NCBI GenBank assembly: GCA_016703945.1
Contig: JADJBC010000045.1
Coordinates: forward strand, 124,001 to 188,000
Length of the DNA: 64,000 nucleotides
Reading direction: 5' to 3'
Source of the DNA: Candidatus Aalborgicola danicus
GTDB lineage: Bacteria > Pseudomonadota > Gammaproteobacteria > Burkholderiales > Burkholderiaceae_C
Shown here: piece by piece, positions 63,326 through 64,000 of the stretch
How positions within the stretch are numbered: the first letter of the stretch is position 1
Layout: each line of letters opens with the position of its first letter
The notes under the pieces: model-generated
What the model was told of the DNA's origin: nothing
The model's input: the letters and a program-made list of their open reading frames with translations, nothing else
The model's database searches: none
Made by a program: the position numbers and the translations under genes

Positions 63326-63455
63326 TTCGAAAAAGCAATGTCGGTTAGGGTGCGTCCACACGCTAAGGTTCCCAACTCTGTCGCATCGGCGCGTGAACTG
63401 GCCGGTGGATGACAATAACACCCCAACAGGACTCTCTCAAGGTAGACACCCGGTC

Positions 63456-64000
63456 ATGTCCCCAACCTTTTCTGACAAGTCCGTCCTGGCCCTCGCCTGG
63501 ATGATGTTTTTGGTGCCCGCGCTGGGTGTGCCCAGTTTGCTGATGCTGCAAGACACGCTGAAATCTGCGGTGGCAGCGTTCGGAATCCTTTTTGCCGCTT
63601 TGATGCTGGTTTGGCCAGGGGGCCAGCGACGTCCCGGATGGTTGTGGCACGGCATGCTGTGGGTACCGATTTCGCTCATGGCGTACGCGTTTGGCAGTAT
63701 GGTCTGGTCGCACACCTTTCTGGCCGGTGTTGAGGGCATCCGCTGGTTTCTCCTTAGTCTGCTGCTGTGGGTCGGCCTGACCACACTGAACCTGCAGACC
63801 GCCCCGAAAGTGATTTGGGGCATGCATGGAGGCTTGGTGGTGGCCTCGCTGTGGACTGTGTTGCAATTCTGGTGGGACTTCAAATTGTTCCCACAGGGCC
63901 CCCAACCAGCGTCCAGTTTTGTAAATCGCAATTTTTTTGCCGAGTACGCGGTCACTGTGCTGCCTTTCTCGGTCTGGGTACTCGTCACCGCACGCCGGGC
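63456..64000 (+). CDS. O-antigen ligase family membrane protein (cut by window edge)
   Basis: The first 181 codons of a rightward gene starting at ATG 63456. The protein has at least five hydrophobic segments (first around residues 11-33) and contains SSFVNRNFFAEYAVTVLPFS, the region with Asn-Arg-Asn-Phe that typifies Wzy/WaaL/PglL-type O-antigen ligase proteins. Adjacent MSHA pilins raise the possibility of a pilin glycosylase (PglL-like), but this is inference. The catalytic C-terminal loop is outside the window. Confidence 0.8.
   Translation, partial: MSPTFSDKSVLALAWMMFLVPALGVPSLLMLQDTLKSAVAAFGILFAALMLVWPGGQRRPGWLWHGMLWVPISLMAYAFGSMVWSHTFLAGVEGIRWFLLSLLLWVGLTTLNLQTAPKVIWGMHGGLVVASLWTVLQFWWDFKLFPQGPQPASSFVNRNFFAEYAVTVLPFSVWVLVTARR

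Noticed and set aside
63363..63988. Minus-strand open frames of about 180 codons at the right edge
   Set aside because: The + strand frame from 63456 encodes a membrane protein with an O-antigen ligase pattern; the minus frames are low-complexity and unrecognised.

Overview
The window is GC-rich, densely coded betaproteobacterial DNA. Gene content (mreBC, gatCAB, GlcE/GlcF, PilU, an MSHA-type pseudopilus cluster, an AmtB/GlnK operon), codon use and short intergenic repeats all point to Burkholderiales, most likely family Comamonadaceae (Rhodoferax/Polaromonas/Acidovorax-like). That placement is inferred from protein similarity recalled from memory; no search was run. No rRNA, tRNA, CRISPR array, prophage or intact insertion sequence was seen. 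It reads as ordinary chromosome with a few mosaic or damaged genes.

Layout. 1-7.1 kb: mreC(partial)-mreB leftward, then gatC-gatA-gatB rightward, a DUF4124 protein, and pyrE/xth starting back-to-back with overlapping start codons. 7.1-12.4 kb: a peptide-use locus of a TonB-dependent receptor, a terminator, an S9 oligopeptidase and a small membrane protein with a possible Bro-N-like domain. 12.6-17 kb: M48 protease, AmpG-like permease and a two-component system. 17.2-23.8 kb: a long leftward run of PotF-like binding protein, heptosyltransferase, zinc-finger protein, ilvE (frameshifted), a membrane protein, radA and alr. 24-32.6 kb: LplT, glutathione peroxidase, AAA ATPase, 7TMR-DISM histidine kinase, a SigF-like ECF sigma factor with its NrsF-like regulator, divergent DoxX, and glycerate kinase. 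32.7-38 kb: a second TonB receptor and a PAS-GGDEF-EAL protein. 38-44.3 kb: glcF/glcE, a ribosome hibernation factor, SMP-30 and aldose epimerase genes, and pilU (3' frameshift). 44.4-47.2 kb: TorF-like porin-glnK-amtB behind a sigma-54 promoter and NtrC-like site. 47.3-48.9 kb: comM. 49-63.2 kb: an MSHA-type cluster (mshC-D-O-P-Q, then mshI-I2-J-K-L-M-N). The window ends inside an O-antigen-ligase-family membrane protein.

Main observations: (1) a dispersed repeat of about 45-50 bp (core ATAGCT[A/G]C, about 16-18 nt, then ACG[A/T]GGGCT) with eight copies, six intergenic and two inside alr and glcE, where it is read in the same frame; (2) two divergent GTAACC-N16-CGAA promoters between the sigma factor and doxX; (3) a sigma-54/NtrC promoter placing a TorF-like porin in the glnK-amtB operon; (4) frameshifts in ilvE, pilU and mshQ (two compensating in mshQ), which could be decay or sequence error; (5) an MSHA-type cluster with no mshE, mshG or major pilin visible here.
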